A stretch of DNA of 64,000 nucleotides from an uncultured Bacteroidia bacterium (GCA_902800965.1 CADCGK010000001.1:248001-312000); one strand, 5' to 3'; shown: positions 15,910 through 24,934, numbered from the stretch's first letter. The notes: generated from the letters alone by a model not told the origin. A program made the numbers and translations.

Positions 15910-18723
15910 CTACGGCTGTTTGCATGTTTTTTCATAATATTCCCTTGTCATAAACCCATCGCAACCTGTCTTATCTGCTTTATAGTTCGTGCATCCCAGA
16001 AATGGCTCTTCCTTCCCCTCCTTTACAATTAGATATCCATCTTGACATTTGTCACACTTGAGGATCGACATCTTGCCACCACGAAGATCGTTAGTCATGA
16101 AATCGCATATCTCGGGTTCATTGGAACAAATCCAAAGTCTCAGTCCGATATGAGGCTTGTAGCGAAGCTGGAGCGGATAGCCGCAAATCGGACAGTGCTT
16201 TATGTTGGATTGGTCGGTGCTTTGATCATTCAGTTGTCCATCAACTGTTATTAATGGATAATCGCGAATGAGCTCTTTCACGAATGCCGACGGGTGTTGT
16301 TCGGGTGTAACAATATAAACACGATTCTTTGTACGGGTAAGGGCAACATAAAATAATCGTCGCTCTTCAGCGTATTCAATGCTGTAATCATCCTTGACGA
16401 CATATTTGAGCACTGGGTCTTCCTGAAGCTGGGATGGGAACCCATACAACTCATTTCGGGCATTAATTATGATGACATTGTCGTAACCAAGCCCCTTTGC
16501 CCGATGCACTGTCAAAAACTCGATCTTCACTTCAGGGAAGCGTTTCGATTGCACACTGCCATCTTTTTCATTGTAAAGGAAGTCGGCTGAACGACTGAGG
16601 TTGAACGCATCAAAACCATAGCGACCCAAGAGCAGTATGGATGACTTGGGATTATCGGCGAGAATCTTTTCAATGGCAGTTTCGACGGTTTTCCCGATCA
16701 GGAAATATTTCCCGCCTTTGCCTTCATATTGTTTGCGATCAACCTCTTCGGTATAGGTTTGGATAATGATTGGTTTCGCGATGTGCTTTGGCGAAACAAG
16801 TGCTTTTTTCACTTGGGAAGCATTCTGCTGAATGAAGCCACCGGCAATGTCAATTACCTCTTGAGCGTTTCGATAGGTGCGCGTTATCTTCAGCTCCTCA
16901 CCATACCCCATGGATTGCTTGAACTTGGTGAAGAGTGTGATGTCTGATCCAGCGTATGCATAAATGGATTGCCAGTCGTCACCAACGGCGATGATCTTTG
17001 CGTCACACACTTTGCTGAGTTCAAGGGTCAAGTCAAAACGCTGCCGTGAGATATCCTGATATTCATCTATAATGATGTATTTGAAATCGAGCTTCACACC
17101 TGAGTTTTGTTGCTCGCGAAGAATTCTGGCTGATTCGTTGATCATGTCCTCGAAATCGACAGCGTGTTGTTGCTTCAGCTGCTTGGTGTATTCCAAGTAA
17201 CATTGCTGACACACATCAAGAAACAGCCTGGTGCGCTCATTATTCGACTTGCTTTCCCACTCGGAGAACTTTTCCGTATTGTAGCCGTTGGTCTTGAAGT
17301 TCTGGATGAAAGTGCAAATCAGTTTGACCAATTTCAGAATATACTTGTTTTCTTCGGTAGAAACAATCTTGTCGAAGACTTCTTTTGATGAACGGGGTTC
17401 TAGATTGAATCCATGTGCACGTAGTTCTTCTTCCAAATGGACCAACAACGGACGACCATCATTATAAGAGGCAAAAGTGTAGATGAGATCAGTGCCATGT
17501 TTACGATGAAGCGAAACTTTGTCATTAATGGCAACTTTGTACTTTTCCAGTTGCTCGGCATTGTATCGGTTGTTGCGTCCATCCTGGGTAATGCCAAAAT
17601 GTTCAATGTATGCAATGCGGTTGCCTTGAGTGATGGTGAAATCGGGAGTATAAGGCTTGTGGGCACGGATGATATTGTATTTATAAGGCTTTTCGTAGGC
17701 ATAGTCGATATGGTTGAGGTAAAGGAAGTTGGCGATTTTAACCTCCTGTTCTGAACGTAGCGCTTCATGGGCAATAGAGATACGGTTACCAGTGCGCTTG
17801 TTGATAATTTCTTCCGTGTATTCGCTCATATTACCCTTAAGCGTGGTGAAGTCGGCCTTTGAGATGTAATTGAAGAATGCATTGAGATCGTTTCCTTCAT
17901 AGGGGGCATCAAAGTAGCTGCCGAAAAAAAGAATAAGCTTGTCAACCAGTTCAGGTTGCTCAAGGATATTGCTCTTAAGGTAGTTGTTGACCACGTTGAA
18001 AAGGAAACCACCGTCGCGAATATTCTTTCCGGCTGGATTCTGCTTTCGAAGAATGGCGTATCCCGTGCTGTGGAAGGTGGTTATTGGACACTGGATCTTC
18101 ATGGCCCTGTTAATCTTATCGCGAAGTTCACCTACAGCTTTATTAGTAAAGGAGATTAAAAGGATTTGTTGGGGATTGATATGCTTTTTTTCTACTAAAT
18201 ATCGGACTTTTGCAGTTATGGTAGTGGTTTTCCCTGCACCTGCGCCAGCTATTACTAAAGTATAGTCCTCATCCGATAATACTACTTTTCTTTGTTCTTC
18301 ATCCAAACTGATCGCTGGATCGACAGACTTTAAAATATTGTCCAAATATTCTTTCTCTGACAGCAAATGACTCTCAAGGAAAGCTTGATTGTGTTGGCGA
18401 ATATATTCCGAGCCTTCAGTGAGATTGGATAGGTCAAGATAGTTTTGAAGGAAACACTCTATATCAGAAAAATCTATGCCATTGATTGAACAATAATAGT
18501 CGAGCGTTTTAGCCGTTTGTTGATTCGAAAAGAAACCGTCTAATTCGTTGTATTCATCCGTCAGGAGATGCTTGTAATCACTTCTGGCTAGAAACTTGTC
18601 ATTCGAGAGTAGTTGGTTGTATGCTCTATTGAACTCCAACAGCTTTTCACATTCCGCTGTTAGAGCAGCAGAACTCTTGGATACTTTACGCCTATTGGAG
18701 AATATGCGACTAAAAATGGACAT
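15910..18723 (-). CDS. UvrD/Rep-type superfamily I helicase with nuclease-like insertion and zinc fingers
   Basis: The 937-residue protein has Walker A AGAGAGKTTT near residue 160, DEYQD (motif II) near 560, VGDDWQSIYAYAG (III), TYRNAQE (IV), LTVHRAKGLGYD (V) and FYVALTRTKNRVY (VI). Between motifs Ia and II, about residues 315-430, lies a region with SEQEVKIANFLY, YTPDFTI and YIEHFG that resembles a PD-(D/E)XK nuclease fold, as in helicase IV-like proteins. The C-terminus has two topoisomerase-type C4 zinc fingers (CPICG...C; CDKCQDGY...C). It likely acts in repair or in defence against foreign DNA. It is a single-gene unit with its own promoter, enclosed by inverted repeats. Confidence 0.88.
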   Translation of the reverse strand: MSIFSRIFSNRRKVSKSSAALTAECEKLLEFNRAYNQLLSNDKFLARSDYKHLLTDEYNELDGFFSNQQTAKTLDYYCSINGIDFSDIECFLQNYLDLSNLTEGSEYIRQHNQAFLESHLLSEKEYLDNILKSVDPAISLDEEQRKVVLSDEDYTLVIAGAGAGKTTTITAKVRYLVEKKHINPQQILLISFTNKAVGELRDKINRAMKIQCPITTFHSTGYAILRKQNPAGKNIRDGGFLFNVVNNYLKSNILEQPELVDKLILFFGSYFDAPYEGNDLNAFFNYISKADFTTLKGNMSEYTEEIINKRTGNRISIAHEALRSEQEVKIANFLYLNHIDYAYEKPYKYNIIRAHKPYTPDFTITQGNRIAYIEHFGITQDGRNNRYNAEQLEKYKVAINDKVSLHRKHGTDLIYTFASYNDGRPLLVHLEEELRAHGFNLEPRSSKEVFDKIVSTEENKYILKLVKLICTFIQNFKTNGYNTEKFSEWESKSNNERTRLFLDVCQQCYLEYTKQLKQQHAVDFEDMINESARILREQQNSGVKLDFKYIIIDEYQDISRQRFDLTLELSKVCDAKIIAVGDDWQSIYAYAGSDITLFTKFKQSMGYGEELKITRTYRNAQEVIDIAGGFIQQNASQVKKALVSPKHIAKPIIIQTYTEEVDRKQYEGKGGKYFLIGKTVETAIEKILADNPKSSILLLGRYGFDAFNLSRSADFLYNEKDGSVQSKRFPEVKIEFLTVHRAKGLGYDNVIIINARNELYGFPSQLQEDPVLKYVVKDDYSIEYAEERRLFYVALTRTKNRVYIVTPEQHPSAFVKELIRDYPLITVDGQLNDQSTDQSNIKHCPICGYPLQLRYKPHIGLRLWICSNEPEICDFMTNDLRGGKMSILKCDKCQDGYLIVKEGKEEPFLGCTNYKADKTGCDGFMTREYYEKTCKQP

Positions 18724-18755
18724 GAATATCTCGACCTACGGGTTCATTTGCGATG

Positions 18756-18763
18756 CAAAGATA
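18756..18763 (-). promoter_or_regulatory. -7 box for the helicase
   Basis: Minus-strand TATCTTTG lies 32 bases before the ATG and inside the pair of inverted repeats, so the bracketed unit carries its own promoter. Confidence 0.6.
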
Positions 18764-18822
18764 ATAAAATCCTAAGAGAAGTTTTTCGAACATGACAGGT
18801 TCTCTAAACTTGTAGTAGCTTT

Positions 18823-19069
18823 TAAGCAGGACTCACTTCTCCGGGCTGGGCGCGTGGGCCAAGGCCCAAAACGGGAGCAGCGGCTGCCCAAAGGACGGGC
18901 TAAAAGGCATGAGCCTCAGGGTGGGGCGCGGAGCTTTAGCGGAGCGTTTGCCTTCGGCACGAAGGCACTCCCCACCTTGAGGGTCAGCCTTTTAGAACGG
19001 CCGTGCGGTGGGCCGATATTTTTGGCCTAGATCTTTTGGTACTTTTCCATCATGGGAAAAGTACAAAAG
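18823..19069 (-). repeat. Right copy of the structured inverted repeat
   Basis: Read on the minus strand this copy aligns with the left copy along its full length (shared blocks include GGGGAGTGCCTTC, GGCAAACGCTCCGCT and AAGCTCCGCGCCCC). Its stems differ in sequence but still pair: GCCTTTTAG 18987-18995 with CTAAAAGGC 18900-18908, GTACTTTTCC 19039-19048 with GGAAAAGTAC 19055-19064, and the hairpin at 18950-18966. The 407-base gap 18724-19130 contains the helicase promoter, this element and a terminator. Confidence 0.85.
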
Positions 19070-19077
19070 AAAAGAAC

Positions 19078-19105
19078 AAAAAAAGGCTGCCAACCGGCAG
19101 CCTTT
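19078..19105 (-). terminator. Terminator of the Cys-rich lipoprotein gene
   Basis: Stem AAAGGCTGCC/GGCAGCCTTT with an AACC loop (plus strand) is followed on the minus strand by seven T. Confidence 0.85.
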
Positions 19106-19130
19106 CTAAGCTTTCAATAATCCCAAAAGA

Positions 19131-19700
19131 TTATTTAGCGTGTTGGCACTGATGGCCTTCTTCACCTTCATGGTTGCAGTGATGCTCTTCGCCTTCGTGG
19201 CTGTCACACTTGCCTTGGCCCATGCCCATGGCAGCGATACGCTCGAGGACGAGGTCCTTTTGCTCATCGTTGGTCATGCTGGCAATGTTGGCCCACTTTT
19301 CCATGACGGCGTCCATCTTGGCTTTCATCTCGGCGCATTTGGCTTCGCATTCAGCCTTGACTTCCTCAGTCACTTCGGCAACCTTCTGTTCGCAAGCTTC
19401 TTTCACTTCACCGGCTTTCTCGCAGCATTCCTTACCTTCAGCCTTCATTTCTTCCATCTTGGCGTCCATTTCAGCAAAGAGAGCGATGGCTTTGTTGTTC
19501 AGTTCAACTTTTGCAGCATCTTCCATGGTTTCCCACTTGGCATATTCAGCCTTCAGGCTGCAGAATGGGCAGTGATGTTCTTCAGCGACAGCAACTTCCT
19601 GCTGAGGTTCTTCTTTGGGCTGTTCCTGTTGTTTAGGAGCATTGTTGCAGGCCACCATGAAGAGGCAAGCAAGACCCATCATTAAGAATAATTTCTTCAT
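19131..19700 (-). CDS. Cys/His/Glu-rich lipoprotein, putative metal binding
   Basis: The 189-residue protein has a lipoprotein signal (MKKLFLMMGLACLFMVAC). The mature part has HHCPFCSLKAEY near 42, a Glu/Lys-rich helical middle with CC, C and CxxxC spacing (GKECCEKAG, EACEQK, AECEAKCAE) and a tail with repeated EGEEHH/EGEEGH and Cys (GKCDSHEGEEHHCNHEGEEG). The ligand pattern suggests binding of zinc, copper or another soft metal at the cell envelope. I do not recognise the family. It is divergent from nifJ. Confidence 0.75.
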   Translation of the reverse strand: MKKLFLMMGLACLFMVACNNAPKQQEQPKEEPQQEVAVAEEHHCPFCSLKAEYAKWETMEDAAKVELNNKAIALFAEMDAKMEEMKAEGKECCEKAGEVKEACEQKVAEVTEEVKAECEAKCAEMKAKMDAVMEKWANIASMTNDEQKDLVLERIAAMGMGQGKCDSHEGEEHHCNHEGEEGHQCQHAK

Positions 19701-19751
19701 TTTTAGTAATTTAAATGTTGATTTGTAAGATTATTTGCGTTTTTGAGCCGG

Positions 19752-19759
19752 CAAAAATA
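19752..19759 (-). promoter_or_regulatory. -7 box for the Cys-rich lipoprotein
   Basis: Minus-strand TATTTTTG, about 50 bases before the ATG, matches TAnnTTTG. Confidence 0.55.
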
Positions 19760-19830
19760 CAAAATAATTAAATAACGTGACGAAAATAATCACTTTATTT
19801 ATTTTTCTTGTAATAGTGGTTTTAAATGTG

Positions 19831-19838
19831 TAATTTTG
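19831..19838 (+). promoter_or_regulatory. -7 box for nifJ
   Basis: TAATTTTG with a TTG 20 bases upstream. The leader is about 55-60 bases and very A-rich before the ATG, as in highly expressed Bacteroidota genes. Confidence 0.6.
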
Positions 19839-19898
19839 CACCCACTTTTAGAAAACGAAAAAAATCACATAATTCACAATCAAACAAAACACTAAAAA

Positions 19899-22800
19899 AT
19901 GGCAGAAAAGAAATTTTTGACATGCGATGGCAACCAGGCAGCTGCCCATGTTGCTTACATGTTCAGTGAAGTGGCCGCCATTTATCCTATTACCCCGTCA
20001 TCCCCGATGGCTGAGTATATCGATGAATGGGCCGCTAAAGGTCAGAAAAACATCTTTGGCGAGACCGTCAAAGTCGTTGAAATGCAATCCGAAGCTGGTG
20101 CTTCTGGCGCCGTGCACGGTTCGTTGCAGGCTGGTGCCTTGACCACCACCTACACCGCCTCACAAGGCTTGTTGCTGATGATCCCCAACATGTACAAGAT
20201 CGCCGGTGAGTTGCTCCCGGGTGTCTTCCATGTCTCCGCCCGTTCCCTGGCTGCCCAGGCCCTGTCCATCTTCGGTGACCATGCCGACGTGATGGCTTGC
20301 CGTCAGACCGGCTTCGCCATGCTGGCTACCAGCTCCGTCCAAGAAATCATGGACCTGGCTCCTGTCGCCCACCTCGCCGCCATCGAAGGCCGCGTGCCGT
20401 TCGTGCACTTCTTCGACGGCTTCCGCACCTCCCACGAGATCCAAAAGGTCGAAGCTGCCGATATGGAAAAGCTCCGCAAACTCGTCAACTACAAGGCCTT
20501 GAAAGAGTACCGCGAACGCGCTCTGAATCCTGAGCACCCCGTAACCCGCGGTACCGCCCAGAACCCTGACATCTACTTCCAGACCAGAGAGTTGCAGAAC
20601 AAATACTATGATGCCCTTCCCGACATCGTGGCCAAATACATGAAGCAGATGAGCCGCATCACGGGTCGTCAATATGCTCCGTTCGTGTATTACGGTGCTC
20701 CCGATGCCACTGACGTCATCATCGCCATGGGTTCCGTCAACGACGTCATCAAGACCGTCATCGACAAGGAAAACAAGGCCGGCAAGAAACTCGGTCTCGT
20801 CACCGTGCACCTCTATCGTCCCTTCAGCGTGAAGTACCTCATGGAGGCCCTGCCGAAGAGCCTGATGAAGCACGTGAAGCGCATCTGCGTGCTCGACCGC
20901 ACCAAGGAACCCGGCGCCAACGGCGATCCGCTCTACCTCGATGTGGTGGAAGCCTTCAAGGACTGCCCCTTCAAGCCTATGATCATCGGTGGCCGTTATG
21001 GTCTGTCTTCCAAGGACACCACTCCTGCCCAGATCCTGGCCGTTTACAAGAACCTCGCTTCCGACAAACCGATGAACCAGTTTACCGTGGGTATCAAGGA
21101 CGACGTCACCCGCCGTTCACTCAAGGTTGGCAAAGAAATCTCCATCCTGCCGAAGGGCACCTTCGAAGCCAAGTTCTACGGCCTCGGTGCTGACGGTACC
21201 GTGGGTGCCAACAAGAACTCCATCAAGATCATCGGCGACAACACCAACAAATACAGCCAAGCTTACTTCGACTACGACTCCAAGAAGTCTGGCGGCTACA
21301 CCTGCTCGCACCTGCGTTTCGGTGACCAGCCCATCCTGGCTCCTTACCTCGTCGGCACCCCCGACTTCGTGGCTGTCCACGTCCCGAGCTACCTGCGCAA
21401 GTACGACTGCCTCCGCGGCCTGAAGAAGAACGGTACGTTCCTCTACAACTCACCTTGGAGCGTTGCTGAGACCAAGAAACATCTTCCTGACTACGTGAAG
21501 AAGTACCTGGCCCTCAACAACATCAACATGTACATCATCGACGCCACCAAGATCGCCGCTGAGATTGGTCTGGGCAACCGCACCAACACCATCCTCCAGA
21601 GCGCCTTCTTCAAGATCTCGGGCGTCATTCCTTATGACCTGGCTGTCGAACAGATGAAGAAGTTCATCGTGAAGAGCTATGGCAAGAAGGGTGAGGACAT
21701 CGTCAACATGAACTACGCTGCTGTCGATCGCGGTGGCGAGATCACCAAAGTTGAGATTCCTGCTGAATGGGCTAAACTCGACTGCACTACCGACTTCGTG
21801 TTCGAGCACAACGATGCCGATCCCGAGTTCATCAACAAGGTGATGCGTCCGATGGTCGCCCAGTGCGGTAACGACCTGCCCGTGAGCGCCTTCAAGGACA
21901 TCGTTGACGGCACCTTCCCGGCTGGTACCACCGCCTACGAAAAGCGTGGCGTTGCCACCGTCGTTCCTGAGTGGAACCCCACCAACTGTATCCAGTGCAA
22001 CCAGTGCTCGCTGGTGTGCCCGCACGCTGCCATCCGTCCTGTCGTCATGACCGACGCCGAGCTGAAGAAAGCTCCGAAGGGCATGAAGACCGCCGATATG
22101 AAGATGCCGAAGGAGATGGCTGGCATGCACTTCAGAATGCAAGTCTCCGTATTGGACTGCACCGGTTGCGGCAACTGCGCCGATGTCTGCCCCGCCAAGG
22201 AGAAAGCCCTGGTGATGAAACCGCTCGAGAGCCAACTCGACGAAGCCAAGAACTGGGAATACGGCCAGAAGAAGGTCACCTACAAGGACGAACTCATCGA
22301 CAAGTACGCCAACGTGAAGAACAGCCAGTTCGCACAGCCGCTGTTCGAGTTCTCCGGTGCCTGCGCCGGCTGCGGCGAGACACCTTACATCAAGACCATC
22401 ACCCAGCTGTTCGGTCAAAGCATGATGGTGGCTAACGCTACCGGTTGCTCCTCCATCTATGGCGGTTCCGCTCCTGCAACACCTTACTGCAAGAACTATC
22501 GTAGCGGTCGTGGTGTGGCATGGGCTAACTCCCTGTTCGAAGACAACGCCGAATACGGTCTCGGTATGGCTACGGGTGCTCGCAAGATCCGCGAAGGCCT
22601 CCGCAAGAAGGCTGAAGAGCTGATCAACACCACCGTGTTCGACTGGATGAAGGAAGCCACGCAGAAGTGGTTGGACACCTACAACGACACGGTCGCCAAC
22701 CGCAAGGCTACTGACGAATTCGTTGCCGCCCTCGAAAAGGCCATCCTCTCTATCGACGGTTGTATCGACTTCTTCGGCTCCAAGAAAGCCCAGGAGATTT

Positions 22801-23585
22801 ACGGCAAGGAAGTGGCTGCTCAGAAACTCGAAGAGGCCAAGAAAGCCAAGAAAGCTGGTCGCGAGATCTGCATCTGCCACGGCTGCGAGCTCGAGAAGGA
22901 ACTGTTGGACAACAAGGACTTCCTCGCCAAGAAGAGCCAGTGGATCTTCGGTGGTGATGGTTGGGCATACGACATCGGTTTCGGCGGTCTCGACCACGTG
23001 TTGGCCAGCGGCGAAGACGTCAACGTCCTCGTCCTCGACACCGAGGTGTACTCCAACACTGGTGGTCAGTCTTCAAAGGCTACCCCGGCTGGTGCTGTCG
23101 CCAAGTTTGCTGCCTCCGGTAAGAAGGTCCGCAAGAAAGACCTCGGCATGATCGCCAAGAGCTACGGCTACGTCTATGTGGCTCAGGTCGCCATGGGCGC
23201 TTCGCAAGCCCAGTACTTCAAGGCCATCAAGGAAGCTGAGGCTTATCCGGGCCCGTCACTGATCATCTGCTACGCTCCGTGTATCAACCACGGCATCAAG
23301 ATCGGCATGGGTCACTCACAGATGGAAGAGAAGCTCGCCGTCGACTGCGGTTACTGGCACCTCTGGCGCTTCAACCCCGCTGAGGAAGAAGAAGGCAAGA
23401 ACGGTTTCCACTTGGATTCGAAGGAACCCAACTGGGCCGACTTCCAGAAGTTCATCATGGGTGAAGTCCGTTACAACTCACTGCTGAAGACCTTCCCAGA
23501 GGAAGCCAAGGAACTGTTCGCCAAGACCGAACAATTCGCTAAGCTCCGCTATGAAGGCTACAAGAAGCTGAGTGAAGGAAAATAA
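19899..23585 (+). CDS. nifJ: Pyruvate:ferredoxin (flavodoxin) oxidoreductase
   Basis: This single-chain enzyme oxidises pyruvate to acetyl-CoA, CO2 and reduced ferredoxin, the central step of anaerobic fermentation. The 1228 residues contain the N-terminal pyruvate-binding domain (YPITPSSPMAEY near 28), the gamma-type domain, an 8Fe ferredoxin domain (CIQCNQCSLVCP near 697 and CTGCGNCADVCP near 753), the proximal cluster CAGCGETPY near 827, and the thiamine pyrophosphate site GDGWAYDIGFGG near 1019. C-rich third positions (GCC, AAG, TTC) set it apart from its neighbours and point to very high expression. The long antisense frames over it are by-products of this bias. Confidence 0.98.
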   Translation: MAEKKFLTCDGNQAAAHVAYMFSEVAAIYPITPSSPMAEYIDEWAAKGQKNIFGETVKVVEMQSEAGASGAVHGSLQAGALTTTYTASQGLLLMIPNMYKIAGELLPGVFHVSARSLAAQALSIFGDHADVMACRQTGFAMLATSSVQEIMDLAPVAHLAAIEGRVPFVHFFDGFRTSHEIQKVEAADMEKLRKLVNYKALKEYRERALNPEHPVTRGTAQNPDIYFQTRELQNKYYDALPDIVAKYMKQMSRITGRQYAPFVYYGAPDATDVIIAMGSVNDVIKTVIDKENKAGKKLGLVTVHLYRPFSVKYLMEALPKSLMKHVKRICVLDRTKEPGANGDPLYLDVVEAFKDCPFKPMIIGGRYGLSSKDTTPAQILAVYKNLASDKPMNQFTVGIKDDVTRRSLKVGKEISILPKGTFEAKFYGLGADGTVGANKNSIKIIGDNTNKYSQAYFDYDSKKSGGYTCSHLRFGDQPILAPYLVGTPDFVAVHVPSYLRKYDCLRGLKKNGTFLYNSPWSVAETKKHLPDYVKKYLALNNINMYIIDATKIAAEIGLGNRTNTILQSAFFKISGVIPYDLAVEQMKKFIVKSYGKKGEDIVNMNYAAVDRGGEITKVEIPAEWAKLDCTTDFVFEHNDADPEFINKVMRPMVAQCGNDLPVSAFKDIVDGTFPAGTTAYEKRGVATVVPEWNPTNCIQCNQCSLVCPHAAIRPVVMTDAELKKAPKGMKTADMKMPKEMAGMHFRMQVSVLDCTGCGNCADVCPAKEKALVMKPLESQLDEAKNWEYGQKKVTYKDELIDKYANVKNSQFAQPLFEFSGACAGCGETPYIKTITQLFGQSMMVANATGCSSIYGGSAPATPYCKNYRSGRGVAWANSLFEDNAEYGLGMATGARKIREGLRKKAEELINTTVFDWMKEATQKWLDTYNDTVANRKATDEFVAALEKAILSIDGCIDFFGSKKAQEIYGKEVAAQKLEEAKKAKKAGREICICHGCELEKELLDNKDFLAKKSQWIFGGDGWAYDIGFGGLDHVLASGEDVNVLVLDTEVYSNTGGQSSKATPAGAVAKFAASGKKVRKKDLGMIAKSYGYVYVAQVAMGASQAQYFKAIKEAEAYPGPSLIICYAPCINHGIKIGMGHSQMEEKLAVDCGYWHLWRFNPAEEEEGKNGFHLDSKEPNWADFQKFIMGEVRYNSLLKTFPEEAKELFAKTEQFAKLRYEGYKKLSEGK

Positions 23586-23610
23586 GATTTCCTGAATGGC
23601 TTTAATTATC

Positions 23611-23642
23611 TAGTTGGGCAGCTCATTAGGGCTGCCCAACTA
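23611..23642 (+). terminator. Hairpin after nifJ
   Basis: A 12-bp stem TAGTTGGGCAGC/GCTGCCCAACTA with an eight-base loop is not followed by a clear T-run, so it may stabilise or process the nifJ mRNA rather than terminate alone. Confidence 0.6.
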
Positions 23643-23647
23643 CTAAA

Positions 23648-23655
23648 TAAATTTG
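23648..23655 (+). promoter_or_regulatory. -7 box four bases before an ATG
   Basis: TAAATTTG is followed by TTTT and the ATG at 23660, which predicts a leaderless or nearly leaderless mRNA. Confidence 0.55.
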
Positions 23656-23659
23656 TTTT

Positions 23660-24070
23660 ATGAACGTCGATTTATTATTGTCTTCACCAGCATATCAACA
23701 ATGGTGCATGATGCATCCAAATGCATCACGAGAAAAGGACTTGCAAATTCAAAATCTAGTACAGAGTTCGGCTTTTAAGAACTGGTTGCAGCACAATCCA
23801 AAAGGAACCGTAGATGACTATTTACAAGCCATAAATACATATCGACAAACTCCTGAATACCAACTTCGTGAATTGCAATCTCAAGTGTACTATTTAAATG
23901 AGGAAATTGATGAGTTGAATAATGAGATTTCTGAATTACAAGAAGAGATTTATGCAAAAGATGAAGAAATACAGTCTTTAACCTCAACAAATACTGTTTT
24001 TATTACAACTTCTGCTATTCTATTATTGGTAGTTGTGGTTTTAGCTGTTATTCGAAGAAAAAGGCACTAA
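23660..24070 (+). CDS. Coiled-coil protein with C-terminal membrane anchor
   Basis: The 136-residue protein has an N-terminal soluble part (with FKNWLQHNPKGTVDDYLQAI), a coiled coil rich in Glu, Leu and Asn from about 72 to 107, then one transmembrane helix (FITTSAILLLVVVVLAVIRR) and a basic end. Tail-anchor topology would place the coiled coil in the cytoplasm. I do not recognise the family. Base composition is clearly more AT-rich than in nifJ next to it. Confidence 0.7.
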   Translation: MNVDLLLSSPAYQQWCMMHPNASREKDLQIQNLVQSSAFKNWLQHNPKGTVDDYLQAINTYRQTPEYQLRELQSQVYYLNEEIDELNNEISELQEEIYAKDEEIQSLTSTNTVFITTSAILLLVVVVLAVIRRKRH

Positions 24071-24131
24071 ATAAAGCAAAATCACAATAGGACTTGCGAT
24101 GTAAATAATTTGTCGTTTTCTTATTTTTCTT

Positions 24132-24139
24132 TACCTTTG
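24132..24139 (+). promoter_or_regulatory. Full promoter: -7 box with -33 TTTG
   Basis: TACCTTTG is preceded by TTTG at 24109-24112 with a 19-base spacer, the best match to the full Bacteroidota promoter in the window. Confidence 0.7.
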
Positions 24140-24186
24140 TGTTGCATTGGTGCGCCAAACTTATTAGTAGTTTTAATACAATAGAT

Positions 24187-24426
24187 ATGAAGGAGATTTC
24201 AATTAAATGTAACACAAAGGGTGAAGTAGAGATTGATTGTAATGCCAAAGCGGATGGAGTTAGTATTGCTTTAGTTGATGAAAAACATGTTCCTGTGGCA
24301 AAATATCATTTTGATTCTACCAAGATAGAAAATATTGAAAGAATAAGCTATACCGCCAATAACTACAAGGCTTATTTCGATATCACTCCAACCGTAATAT
24401 TTGAGAATATTCCTTCTAAAGTATAA
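24187..24426 (+). CDS. Hypothetical protein, 79 residues
   Basis: The protein starts MKEISIKCNTKGEVEIDC and is dominated by alternating hydrophobic and polar residues that suggest a small beta-sandwich. There is no signal peptide or known motif. I chose the ATG at 24187 because it follows a good promoter at a normal leader length; the longer frame starts close to the predicted transcription start. Function unknown. Confidence 0.6.
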   Translation: MKEISIKCNTKGEVEIDCNAKADGVSIALVDEKHVPVAKYHFDSTKIENIERISYTANNYKAYFDITPTVIFENIPSKV

Positions 24427-24452
24427 CCATTGCACTTATCCTATTTTTACCC

Positions 24453-24758
24453 GTGAATAATAAAGACATATTTGACCTAATCAACAACGGTTTCACAGCA
24501 CGAAACACTTCCGATAGTTATAACCATTTGTGCAATTTCGTTGCTGCAATGCGATGCGGGCAATATTATCCTATTTCAGACGAAGACATCCATCGCGGGG
24601 TAGAATGTGAAAAAGCTCAAGCCAAGGCAAAGACGAAGATACTTTTTATGAGCTTTCCAGAAGACATGAAGAAAGCCATGGAAGCCACCATTGAGCTAAA
24701 GTACGCCCAATGTCTTCAAGCCTTTTTGGATTATAAGCACATTCATGAACACCCATAA
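24453..24758 (+). CDS. Hypothetical protein, 101 residues (GTG start)
   Basis: The frame begins with GTG (MNNKDIFDLINNGF) and codes a mostly helical, soluble protein ending YKHIHEHP. It starts 26 bases after the preceding gene. A near-promoter TATTTTTA lies three bases before the GTG. No family is recognised, and coding status rests on length, position and composition only. Confidence 0.5.
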   Translation: MNNKDIFDLINNGFTARNTSDSYNHLCNFVAAMRCGQYYPISDEDIHRGVECEKAQAKAKTKILFMSFPEDMKKAMEATIELKYAQCLQAFLDYKHIHEHP

Positions 24759-24807
24759 TAACCATAAAAATCACACATCCCCTCTTTGCTTTTGAAAAGA
24801 ATAGAAA

Positions 24808-24834
24808 ACTGCAACATCCGTTGCAGTATTTTTT
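24808..24834 (+). terminator. Intrinsic terminator after the orphan genes
   Basis: Stem ACTGCAAC/GTTGCAGT with ATCC loop is followed by ATTTTTT. Confidence 0.75.
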
Positions 24835-24934
24835 CACAATACGTGGAGCAACAAAATTAGCTTTAATTGAAGGCACACTTTTTTAGGTGCGCTATTTTTT
24901 CACCATCACTGTTGTATATTTAAAAAATGTTATG

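Noticed and set aside
21450..22997. 515-residue open frame antisense to nifJ
   Set aside because: It arises from the strong codon bias of nifJ (C-rich third positions remove antisense stops). It has no recognisable domain, and nifJ is certain.
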